From Microbacterium sp. Root166 (lineage in GTDB: Bacteria > Actinomycetota > Actinomycetes > Actinomycetales > Microbacteriaceae), in the NCBI RefSeq assembly GCF_001427145.1, contig NZ_LMGL01000001.1, positions 310,823 through 374,822 of the forward strand: 64,000 nt of DNA, read 5' to 3'. A program made the translations under genes and the position numbers. The number at the start of each line of letters is the position of its first letter. The stretch's first letter is position 1. Positions 16,990 through 24,076 of this stretch are shown piece after piece. Below the pieces are notes generated by a model, which saw only the letters and a program-made list of their open reading frames with translations, ran no database searches and had not been told where the DNA came from.

Positions 16990-17154
16990 GATGCGCTCCG
17001 ATCGGTCGGTTTCGAGGCGAACGTAACGCGCCGACGACCGAGCGCGCACGGGGGTTGCGAAGCACCCACGGATCGGGGTAGCCGTTGCATGCGTCGGAGG
17101 TCGGCGCTAGCGTCGCCTCGCGCGGGCAGAGGCTCGCGGGCGAGGAGGGTGGCC

Positions 17155-17847
17155 ATGACCGACGGAACGACAGAAGCGGTCCCCACGCCCAAGCGGATGA
17201 CCGCTGCGGCGTTCCATGCGTCGGCGGGCGTCGAGGACTGGCGGGTGCTCTTCTGGGGAGCGTTCGCCTTCTACCGCACGTCGTCCTTCGCCGAGGGAGC
17301 GCAGTTCGTCGCCGCCATCGCGGAGGTCGCCACCGCGGTCGGGCACTACCCGGACGTGGATCTGCGTCCCGACGGGGTCACCGTCCGCACGACCACACGG
17401 CGCAATGGCGCGCTCAGCCCCATCGACGCCGAGCTTGCCGCCCGGGTGTCGCTCGAGGCGCAGCGCCTCGGGCTCGCCGCCGACCCGTCCAACCTGCAGA
17501 TGGTGGGAATCGCCGTGGCCCAGCACGAGGGCGTCGACACCCGCCCGTTCTGGACCGCTGCGCTCGGCTATGAAGACCTCGGCGACGAGGACGCGCTCGA
17601 TCCGAACATGCGCGGCCCGCACCTGTGGTTCCACGAGCTGGACCCCCCGAAGCCCGGCCGCGGACGCACCCACATCGACGTCTCGGTGCCGCGCGAGGTG
17701 GCCGAGCGCCGCGTCGCCGCCGCGCTCGCGGCCGGCGGGCGGCTCGCGGCCGACAACGGCCCGTCGTCGTGGACGATCGCCTCGCCCGACAACCACGGCG
17801 TCGACATCGCCGCCTGGCCCGACTTCGAGGACGGCGAAGAGGGCTGA
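17155..17847 (+). CDS. Pterin-4a-carbinolamine dehydratase-like domain fused to a VOC domain
   Basis: A 230-residue two-domain protein. Residues 10-105 resemble pterin-4a-carbinolamine dehydratase (FAEGAQFVAAIAEVATAVGHYPDVDL), where the His-Tyr-Pro pattern matches the conserved HHPDV-type motif with one substitution. Residues 115-228 are glyoxalase/VOC-like (LWFHELDPPKPGRGRTHIDV). The start at 17155 follows a GAGGAGGG site; the in-frame stretch upstream lacks one. Fusions of this type occur in actinobacteria, but their substrate is not established. Loss of one of the two adjacent histidines in the dehydratase motif makes true pterin dehydration doubtful. Confidence 0.8.
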   Translation: MTDGTTEAVPTPKRMTAAAFHASAGVEDWRVLFWGAFAFYRTSSFAEGAQFVAAIAEVATAVGHYPDVDLRPDGVTVRTTTRRNGALSPIDAELAARVSLEAQRLGLAADPSNLQMVGIAVAQHEGVDTRPFWTAALGYEDLGDEDALDPNMRGPHLWFHELDPPKPGRGRTHIDVSVPREVAERRVAAALAAGGRLAADNGPSSWTIASPDNHGVDIAAWPDFEDGEEG

Positions 17848-17858
17848 TCCGAGCCGGG

Positions 17859-18551
17859 TCAGTCGGCCGTGACCGATCGGATCCGTTCGCGCGAGCCCGG
17901 GATGCCGTTCTCGACGCGCCGCCAGCCATCGTCGGTGCGCACGTCGTACGCCGTGAACGCGCACGCGATGCCGTTCGCCGTCATGAGATCGGCGGAGTCC
18001 ATCAGCTGGAAGTGCAGGTGGGGTGACGTCGAGTTGCCGGTGTGGCCGACGCGCCCGAGCACGTCTCCGGCGTCCACGCGCTGCCCGGTCTCGACGGCGA
18101 GGGTGCCCGGCGCGAGGTGGGCGAAGCCCGCGTAGACGTCGCCGCGACGCAGGATGACGTGGTTGCCCAGGATGGACGGGATCTTCTCCGGGCGGAACGT
18201 GACGCCGTTCCAGATCATGCGCGCCGCCTCGCGGAACGGGTTGATCCACCTGCGCTCGGCCACTCCGTCCACCGCGGTCACGACCTCGGCGTCGAACGGC
18301 GTGTGGATGCTCGCTCCCCAGGCATAGCACTCGTCCGTGCGCCCGCCGATCGTCGATGCCATGAGCGTCGAGGTGGGATGCACGTGGACACCCGGGCGAT
18401 CGTCGACCCGCACGAAGTCGTACGCGTAGCGCTGTCCGAGGATGTCGACGCCGTGGCTGGGCACCCGAGCGGCCGGGGTGGTCACGGCCATCCAGCCTTC
18501 ACCGCGAAGCGGGAATTCGACGGCCACCGGGTTCTCGAGCTCGTGCGGCAC
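17859..18551 (-). CDS. M23-family metallopeptidase, non-secreted form
   Basis: A 230-residue protein with the LytM/M23 fold. The C-terminal motif STSPHLHFQLMD contains the HxH zinc ligand pair, and the N-terminal ligands lie in the segment SHGVDILGQRYAYDF. The spacing there is longer than the usual HxxxD, a variant I associate with a cytosolic actinobacterial subgroup. There is no signal peptide or membrane segment, so a cell-wall role is not obvious. The GTG start at 18551 lies six bases after TACGCT with no Shine-Dalgarno, indicating a leaderless transcript. Activity is inferred only. Confidence 0.82.
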   Translation of the reverse strand: MPHELENPVAVEFPLRGEGWMAVTTPAARVPSHGVDILGQRYAYDFVRVDDRPGVHVHPTSTLMASTIGGRTDECYAWGASIHTPFDAEVVTAVDGVAERRWINPFREAARMIWNGVTFRPEKIPSILGNHVILRRGDVYAGFAHLAPGTLAVETGQRVDAGDVLGRVGHTGNSTSPHLHFQLMDSADLMTANGIACAFTAYDVRTDDGWRRVENGIPGSRERIRSVTAD

Positions 18552-18572
18552 CGTCCGAGCGTAGCGAAGCGC

Positions 18573-20054
18573 TCAGCCGCGCTGCATGGCCGAGACCTCG
18601 TCGCTCGGCACCTCGTCGTCCGGCGCGTCGGCGGTCGCGGCATCCGAGGGATCCGCATCCTCGCCGGCGTCGTCGTCGGTGTGCAGCGACGGCGGCGCGG
18701 TGGCGTACGCGGTGGAGAGTTCACGGTACGGCTTCGAGATGAAGGCGAGGAGCACGACGATGAGCAGCAGCGCGCTCGCGCCGAGGAACGCGAGCGCGAT
18801 GCCGCGCGCCTCGCCGGGGCCGAGAAGCCAGCCGAACGTGTCCTGACCGCTCTGCGTGTTCATGTACGGGATGAGCCAGAACTGCGCGATCGGGCCGATG
18901 AGGAATGCCGAGATGGGCGCGGCGGCCGACTCGACGCTGGCGGCGAAGCCGAAGACCCGGCCCTGCTTCTCGAAGGGCACCACGCGCTGGACGATCGTCT
19001 GCTCGGACGCCTCGGCGATCGGCATGAGGCACATGAATACCAGGATGCCGAGGGCGTACAGCCACCACCACTCGCGGATCGCGAAGGTCATGCCGAGCAC
19101 CGCGATGCCGATGTTGACGAGCAGCATCGTGCGAACCGGGTTCTTGCCCAGGCCGAACCGGGCGACGAGACCACCGCCGATGATGAACCCGAAGCTCGTG
19201 ATGCCCAGGATGATGCCCCACATCTCGACCGAGAACAGCGTCAGCCCGTAGGGGTCCATGAGCGCCATGAACACCCCGCCGACGAGGTTGTTGAACGTCG
19301 AGAAGAGGATGAGCGCGAGCAGGCCCGGCACCGCGACGACGGCCGGGATCACTCCCTTGAAGCCGAACCCCTTCGGCGCGCCTTCGACGTGCGCGATGCC
19401 CTTCTCGGGGATCGGCACGAAGAGCAGGTGGACGAGGGCGAGGGCGGTCGCGGCGATGGCGATCACGACGGTCCACCCCATGCCGAGCAGGCCGATCGAC
19501 AGTCCGGAGAACACGCTGGTGACCATGAACGAGATGCCGTGGACGGCGCCGACCAGACCGTTCGCCTTGTCGCGGCGGTCAGCCGGGACCAGCAGGGTCA
19601 CGGTGGTCGACAGCGCGATGTTGCGCAGGTTCTCGACCACGCCGCCGATGAGGATCACCCCAGCGAAGACCCAGAACCACGGGCCTCCCCAGTCGACCAG
19701 GACGCTCTCGGGGAACGAGAGGTAGAGCGCGCCGGCCAGCAAGTAGGCCGAGAGCGTGATCGCGCTCGAGAGGACCATGACGGCCTTCTTCTTCATGTGA
19801 TCGACGATCACGCCGAACACCACGCCGAACACGGCCACGAGCAGCATGTACGAGCCGCCGATGATGGCGGTGGCGAGCACGGAGCGCGTCTCGAGGTAGG
19901 CCCAGAAGGTGAGGCCCCACCAGAGGTAGCTCGTCGTGACGTTGGCCACCGCGGTGTTCGCGAGGACCTGATAGAAGGCGCGCACCGTGCTCGGGCCGGG
20001 ACGCGCCTCGACGGCGTCGTCGTTCGCGTGCGCCGGGGTCGTCGGCTGGCTCAT
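18573..20054 (-). CDS. MFS transporter (macrolide-efflux type)
   Basis: A 493-residue membrane protein with about twelve hydrophobic segments and the MFS loop VDHMKKKAVMVLSS between helices 2 and 3. This layout is typical of the MFS_3/macrolide-efflux-like group. The C-terminal 45 residues are hydrophilic and acidic. The ATG at 20054 has AAGGA eight bases upstream; the longer upstream frame runs into the divergent TetR gene. The divergent TetR regulator and the repeat-rich space between them imply repression relieved by the exported compound. The drug or metabolite is unknown. Confidence 0.88.
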   Translation of the reverse strand: MSQPTTPAHANDDAVEARPGPSTVRAFYQVLANTAVANVTTSYLWWGLTFWAYLETRSVLATAIIGGSYMLLVAVFGVVFGVIVDHMKKKAVMVLSSAITLSAYLLAGALYLSFPESVLVDWGGPWFWVFAGVILIGGVVENLRNIALSTTVTLLVPADRRDKANGLVGAVHGISFMVTSVFSGLSIGLLGMGWTVVIAIAATALALVHLLFVPIPEKGIAHVEGAPKGFGFKGVIPAVVAVPGLLALILFSTFNNLVGGVFMALMDPYGLTLFSVEMWGIILGITSFGFIIGGGLVARFGLGKNPVRTMLLVNIGIAVLGMTFAIREWWWLYALGILVFMCLMPIAEASEQTIVQRVVPFEKQGRVFGFAASVESAAAPISAFLIGPIAQFWLIPYMNTQSGQDTFGWLLGPGEARGIALAFLGASALLLIVVLLAFISKPYRELSTAYATAPPSLHTDDDAGEDADPSDAATADAPDDEVPSDEVSAMQRG

Positions 20055-20102
20055 GCGTGATCCTTCTGCGTGGGGTCGTCGGGGGTGATCGCTGCCGCTG
20101 TA

Positions 20103-20146
20103 CTGTCGATGTTGACAGCGTGTACATTGATGTTCACACCGTACAC
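20103..20146. promoter_or_regulatory. Probable TetR operator region between MFS and tetR genes
   Basis: Two inverted repeats lie side by side: CTGTC-N6-GACAG at 20103-20118 and GTGTAC-N15-GTACAC at 20120-20146. The blocks TGTCGATGTTGACA and ATTGATGTTCACA also resemble each other. TTGACA at 20112-20117 could be the -35 of the tetR promoter. The location between divergent genes makes this the likely binding site. Confidence 0.65.
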
Positions 20147-20165
20147 ATTCAGACGAGGTGATGCA

Positions 20166-20831
20166 ATGGCACCGCAGGCACGCACCTATCATCACGGTGA
20201 CCTCCGACGTGCACTCGTCGAAGAGGGCTTGCAGCTCGCCCGCGTCGGCGGGCCGGGCGCCGTGTCGCTGCGCGAGGTGACGCGCGCCGTCGGCGTCTCT
20301 CCGAACGCGGCCTATCGCCACTTCTCCGACCGCGACGCCCTCGTCCACGCGGTGGCCGGCGAGGCGCAGCAGGCACTCGCCCACGCGATCGTCGATCGGG
20401 TCGCCGCCACCCCACCAGGACTGCCCGAGGCCGAGGCGTCCATCGAACGCCTGCGCCGGGTCGGACTCGCGTACATCGACTTCGCGCGCGCCGAGCGCGG
20501 CTGGTTCGAACTCGCCTTCGCGACGCAGGATGCGCAGCCGAGCGAGGCGATCGTCACTCTCGACGACGAGGTGGTCGAGCCCTTCCGCCTGCTGCTGGAC
20601 ACCCTCGACGCGATGGTCGAGACCGGTGCGCTGTCGCCGGAGCGGCGCCCGCACGCGGAGTGGACCTGCTGGTCGGTCGTGCACGGCTTCGCCGACATCG
20701 CGGTGCACGGGCCGCTGCAATGGCAGCCTCCGGCGGTGATCGACGCGCTCGCCGCCGCCGTCGTGGAGGGCGCCATCGTCGCCGTCCGCGGGACGACCGA
20801 GCCGGCGGGCCTCACTGCCGGCACAGCCTGA
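20166..20831 (+). CDS. TetR/AcrR-family transcriptional regulator
   Basis: A 221-residue repressor with an N-terminal helix-turn-helix (LREVTRAVGVSPNAAYRHFSDRDAL) and a helical C-terminal ligand domain of the WHG-type TetR group. The start ATG at 20166 gives the typical opening ARTYHHGDLRRALVEEG and has GAGGTG six bases upstream. It is divergent from the MFS exporter gene, from which it is separated by paired inverted repeats. It probably controls that exporter and itself. Confidence 0.9.
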   Translation: MAPQARTYHHGDLRRALVEEGLQLARVGGPGAVSLREVTRAVGVSPNAAYRHFSDRDALVHAVAGEAQQALAHAIVDRVAATPPGLPEAEASIERLRRVGLAYIDFARAERGWFELAFATQDAQPSEAIVTLDDEVVEPFRLLLDTLDAMVETGALSPERRPHAEWTCWSVVHGFADIAVHGPLQWQPPAVIDALAAAVVEGAIVAVRGTTEPAGLTAGTA

Positions 20832-20963
20832 CGTCACGGCTGGGCCCACGCGCCCGGAGGCTCCGTGTGGCGCGTCGGCGCCGCGTGGAGTGGGCGTGGG
20901 GACCGCGTCCGCTTGCCCTCGGCGCACGGCGCGCGCCACACTCGAACGACACAGGGAGGCAGC

Positions 20964-21011
20964 ATGCCAGGCTCACGGACCACGGCACCGGATGCGCCGG
21001 CGCGTGACTGA
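20964..21011 (+). CDS. Possible 15-codon upstream ORF before the lipase-like gene
   Basis: Short ORF (MPGSRTTAPDAPARD) with the best ribosome binding site in this interval (GGGAGG, six bases from the ATG). Its TGA at 21009-21011 overlaps the beginning of the lipase frame (GTG at 21004). It could deliver ribosomes to the downstream start by re-initiation. It may also be chance; no peptide function is claimed. Confidence 0.35.
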   Translation: MPGSRTTAPDAPARD

Positions 21012-21837
21012 CGCGGCTGCCGAGGCATCCGCTCGCCCGCCCGGACGCCTCACCCGCGCCGTGTGGTGGGCGAACGACTACATCTATGCGGCCCGGCGCC
21101 AGGCGGCCGTGCTCGCTCCGCCCTGGACCATCGGCCGCCGTCGCAAACCGCTCGCATGGCGGACAGGGTCCGCCGAACTGCCCGAGATCGTGCTGCTGCC
21201 GGGCGTGTACGAGCACTGGACCTTCATGCGCCCGCTCGGCGACGCGCTCGCCGCCGCCGGGCATCGCGTGACCGTCGTACACGGGCTGGGGGTCAACCGC
21301 GGAGACATCGGCGCGACGTCCGACCGGCTGGGCGAGGTGCTGGCCGACGAGCCGGCGCCCGAGGCCGGCCGCGTGCTCGTCGCCCACAGCAAGGGCGGCC
21401 TGGTCGGCAAGCACCTGCTCATCTCATCGGGAGCGGCCGTGGCTGCGGCCGTCGAGGCAACCGCGGGCGGCGACCCCGCCGAAGCCGCGGCGAGCGCTCC
21501 GGCCGAACCGGGCACGCCGGCCCTGGGCCTGCTCGGGCTGGTCGCCGTCGCCACGCCGTTCGGGGGCGCCCGTCGCGCGCGGATCCTCTTCGCCGACCCC
21601 AGCATCCGAGCCTTCCTGCCCGATGATCGCACGATCGTCATGCTCGGCCGCGAGACGTCGGTGAACGGCCGGATCGTCTCCATCTTCGGGCCGTTCGACC
21701 CCCACATCCCCGAGGGCAGCGCACTCGACGGGGCGACGAACATCGCGGTGCCGACGCCCGGGCACTTCCGCGTGCTCGCGTCGAGAGAGACGCTGGCCGC
21801 CGTGCGCGAGGGCATCGCCCTGCTGTCGGCCGGGTGA
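20992..21837 (+). CDS. Alpha/beta-hydrolase, lipase-like
   Basis: A protein of about 281 residues with an alpha/beta-hydrolase fold. LLPGVYEHWTFM forms the oxyanion strand and the nucleophile is the Ser of VAHSKGGLVGKH. The aspartate is probably in FGPFDPHIP and the histidine in PGHFRVL. It resembles actinobacterial lipase/esterase-like proteins without a signal peptide. The start is uncertain: ATG 20992 and GTG 21004 both lack a Shine-Dalgarno. A 15-codon ORF (20964-21011) with a strong GGGAGG site ends five bases after that GTG and could couple translation. The substrate is unknown. Confidence 0.78.
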   Translation: MRRRVTDAAAEASARPPGRLTRAVWWANDYIYAARRQAAVLAPPWTIGRRRKPLAWRTGSAELPEIVLLPGVYEHWTFMRPLGDALAAAGHRVTVVHGLGVNRGDIGATSDRLGEVLADEPAPEAGRVLVAHSKGGLVGKHLLISSGAAVAAAVEATAGGDPAEAAASAPAEPGTPALGLLGLVAVATPFGGARRARILFADPSIRAFLPDDRTIVMLGRETSVNGRIVSIFGPFDPHIPEGSALDGATNIAVPTPGHFRVLASRETLAAVREGIALLSAG

Positions 21838-21859
21838 CACCGGCGACCCGGACGGGGGA

Positions 21860-22324
21860 TCAGGATGCCGCGGCCGGCCGCCACACCATGGTGTGACCGG
21901 TCGCGGCGAAGGACTCGTTGCCTGCGAGCTTGCCGGTCTTCGTCGACTCGAGCACGAAGCCGAGCGCCTCGTAGAACGAGCGCGCCGCATTGCCGTCGAG
22001 GACCTCGAGGCTTACCGGACCGCGCGCGCGGCTCAGCATGTGCGCGACGAGGGCCCGGCCCACACCCCGGCGGTACAGCGCGGGATCGACGTACGCCCAC
22101 GTGATCTCGTCCGCCGAGCCGGCGATGAAGCCGGCGACGCGGCCATCCACCTCGGCGACCCACACCTCCTCGTCGAACAGTCCCTCGTTCTCGAAGGTGG
22201 CGGCAAGGTCGAGATAGGCGTCGAGCAATCCCGCGCCTCCCAGCTCGTCCAGCCGCGCGGCGTCGTGGATGCGTGCGATGTCGTCCCAGTCACGAGCTTC
22301 GTAGGGACGGATGCCGATGCTCAC
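21860..22324 (-). CDS. GNAT-family N-acetyltransferase
   Basis: A 154-residue acetyltransferase. The acetyl-CoA binding motif is seen in AYVDPALYRRGVGRALVAHML and the C-terminal part in NAARSFYEALGFVLE. The GTG start at 22324 overlaps the TGA of the upstream HNH gene (GTGA), so the two are co-translated. The acceptor is unknown; the family includes small-molecule and protein acetyltransferases. There is no membrane segment or signal. Confidence 0.88.
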   Translation of the reverse strand: MSIGIRPYEARDWDDIARIHDAARLDELGGAGLLDAYLDLAATFENEGLFDEEVWVAEVDGRVAGFIAGSADEITWAYVDPALYRRGVGRALVAHMLSRARGPVSLEVLDGNAARSFYEALGFVLESTKTGKLAGNESFAATGHTMVWRPAAAS

Positions 22325-22689
22325 GTCTCGGCTCCCCCTGCCGGACCGGTCCCGCGCCAGGCCCCCAGGATCTCGATGTGACGCAGCAGGAAGGCGCGCT
22401 CGTCGAGCCGCTTGCGGCGCAGCCACCCGGTGACCTCGTCGTTGCTCTTGCTGGCGTTGCATGAGCGGCAGGCCGGCACCACGTTCTCGAAGGTGTATCT
22501 GCCGCCGCGCGAGATCGGCAGCACGCAGTCCTTCTGGAGCGATCCGTCGCCGGCTCCGCAGTACGCGCAGGCGCCCCAGGCCTCGACCAGCGAGGCCCAT
22601 TCGTCGAGGGTGAGGTCGTTGTCGGCGGCGGCCACTCTGCGCGCGCGGCGGCGGGACGCGCGGGCGCGACGGGACTGACTGAGGGCCAC
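22321..22689 (-). CDS. HNH endonuclease domain protein
   Basis: A 122-residue protein with an Arg-rich N-terminus and a zinc-finger HNH domain. CAYCGAGDG and CRSCNASKSN supply the four cysteines, and KDCVLPISRGGRYTFENVVPAC has an Ile-Ser in place of the usual Asp-His of the DHxxP core. The first catalytic histidine therefore appears to be missing, and nuclease activity is uncertain. The GTG at 22689 lies six bases after TACGCT without a Shine-Dalgarno, so it is probably leaderless. It is translationally coupled to the GNAT gene. Nothing mobile is seen around it. Confidence 0.75.
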   Translation of the reverse strand: MALSQSRRARASRRRARRVAAADNDLTLDEWASLVEAWGACAYCGAGDGSLQKDCVLPISRGGRYTFENVVPACRSCNASKSNDEVTGWLRRKRLDERAFLLRHIEILGAWRGTGPAGGAET

Positions 22690-22937
22690 TCGGCGAGCGT
22701 ACCGGGGTGCGCGGACGATGGCTGCGAAGGGTGCCGCGGGCCGCGGCATCCCTGGTCTGACGACGCCTCCGCGGGCCTGTGATCAGGCCTTTCTCAACCG
22801 GCCACACTCACGCTTCTGCCAGCCAAACCAGGGGATTCGTCCAGACGGACTGCGCAGACTCGATGTTTTGCGCCCGACCCGAGGGCGCGCGGCGCCGCTC
22901 TGCCGGCGCGAAGACCCGAAGGATCCAGCGCTTCACC

Positions 22938-23843
22938 ATGCTCGAGAACCCGTCGTCCACGCCTGCCCGCCCGACCCTCCGCCGCCGCCTCGCCTCGATC
23001 GGCATCGGCACCGGCCTCGCCCTCGGCATCGCCACCGCCGCCTGCCTCGCCGCCGCGACCCCGACCTCCGCGGCGCAGGCTGTGGCGGCCGGAGTCGCAC
23101 CCTTGGGCGCCGCGACCCCCACCGCCCTCGCGGCCGGCGCCGAGTCGCTCACCGGCATCACCTCCGAAGCCCGCATGGCACTGGGCGCGGCGCGCGCCAC
23201 CCTCGCCGCTGCAGGCGCCGTGCAGTCGGACGTCGCCACCTCGGGGCTCGACCTCGGCGCGGAGAGCACCGCGATCGACACCCTCCCGCTGCTGGAAGCG
23301 ACGGCGAGGCTCACGGACTTCGAGCAGCTCCCTGTTCTTCTCCTCCCGAGCGCGGCCGACGACGCCATCACCCAGACGAGAGCGGTCGCCGAGCGCGTCG
23401 CCGAGCTGCGGGAGCGCCTCGACGTCGCGATCGAGAAGAAAGCGGCCGAGGAGGCCGCCGCGCAGGCGAAGCGCGAGGCCGAGGCAGCAGCGGCCGCAGC
23501 CGCCGCAGCGGCGGAAGCCGCTGCTCAGGCGAACACCGTCGCGGGCGCTCAGGCAACGGCGGCGCGCCTGGCCTCGGCGAACTACGGATGGGGCGCCGAC
23601 CAGTTCTCGTGCCTGTCGTCGCTCTGGGACAAGGAGTCGGACTGGAACTATCAGGCCTACAACGCCGGCAGCGGCGCGACCGGCATCCCGCAGGCCCTTC
23701 CCGGCAGCAAGATGGCGAGCGCCGGCTCGGACTGGCAGACCAACGCCACCACCCAGATCACCTGGGGCCTGCAGTACATCGCCTCCGCATACGGCACGCC
23801 GTGTGCCGCGTGGGGGCACTCACAGGCGACCGACTGGTACTGA
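22938..23843 (+). CDS. Secreted lytic transglycosylase-like protein
   Basis: A 301-residue exported protein. It has a signal peptide (RRRLASIGIGTGLALGIATAAC region), an Ala-rich helical stretch with an EKKAAEEAAAQAKREAEAAA coiled coil (about 155-195), and a C-terminal domain of about 80 residues (GADQFSCLSSLWDKESDWNY...GIPQALPGSKMA). The C-terminal domain resembles the transglycosylase/aggregation-promoting-factor domains of Gram-positive bacteria, with the expected Glu in KESDW. It probably acts on peptidoglycan. MLENPSS at 22938 is the chosen start, because the frame upstream is Arg-rich and non-coding in style. The 245 bases before it hold no gene; I looked for a c-di-AMP riboswitch and did not find its core. 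Confidence 0.8.
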   Translation: MLENPSSTPARPTLRRRLASIGIGTGLALGIATAACLAAATPTSAAQAVAAGVAPLGAATPTALAAGAESLTGITSEARMALGAARATLAAAGAVQSDVATSGLDLGAESTAIDTLPLLEATARLTDFEQLPVLLLPSAADDAITQTRAVAERVAELRERLDVAIEKKAAEEAAAQAKREAEAAAAAAAAAAEAAAQANTVAGAQATAARLASANYGWGADQFSCLSSLWDKESDWNYQAYNAGSGATGIPQALPGSKMASAGSDWQTNATTQITWGLQYIASAYGTPCAAWGHSQATDWY

Positions 23844-23895
23844 TCGCCCGCCTCTCGACGCGGAAATCGATCGATTCACCGAGAATCACAAAAAG

Positions 23896-23933
23896 ATAAC
23901 GGCAAACCCTTGCCGCCGTTACCCGGCCGTTAT
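23896..23933 (+). terminator. Stem-loops downstream of the transglycosylase-like gene
   Basis: CGGCAA (23900-23905) and TTGCCG (23910-23915) enclose a four-base loop. The flanking ATAACGGC (23896-23903) can alternatively pair with GCCGTTAT (23926-23933). They lie 53-90 bases after the stop codon in the convergent intergenic region and are likely to end transcription. Confidence 0.5.
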
Positions 23934-24011
23934 AGAGTTATCGCACGGTAACTGTTTTGCTGTGGCAGGTACCGACATGTGATTGCAGGACACTCTTGGT
24001 GCAAGGGACAA

Positions 24012-24041
24012 GGGCCGGTCGGAAGCCTCTCCGACCGGCCC
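24012..24041. terminator. Strong 12-bp terminator hairpin
   Basis: Perfect 12-base inverted repeat (GGGCCGGTCGGA at 24012-24023 with its complement at 24030-24041) and a six-base loop. It lies between the convergent transglycosylase-like and DUF2207 genes and can serve either strand. Confidence 0.8.
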
Positions 24042-24076
24042 TGACTTGTTCCCGGGCGACCTCTCGGGCGGTCCGG

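Noticed and set aside
21860..22689. HNH gene as a sign of a mobile element
   Set aside because: No integrase, terminal repeats, tRNA-end duplication or phage genes are nearby, and codon use matches the neighbours.
22693..22937. Possible c-di-AMP (ydaO) riboswitch before the transglycosylase-like gene
   Set aside because: Such riboswitches are common before wall hydrolases in actinobacteria, but I could not find the conserved GGGGAACC/CCGAAUCC-type core in register. Only short partial matches occur (CCCGAAGGATCC).
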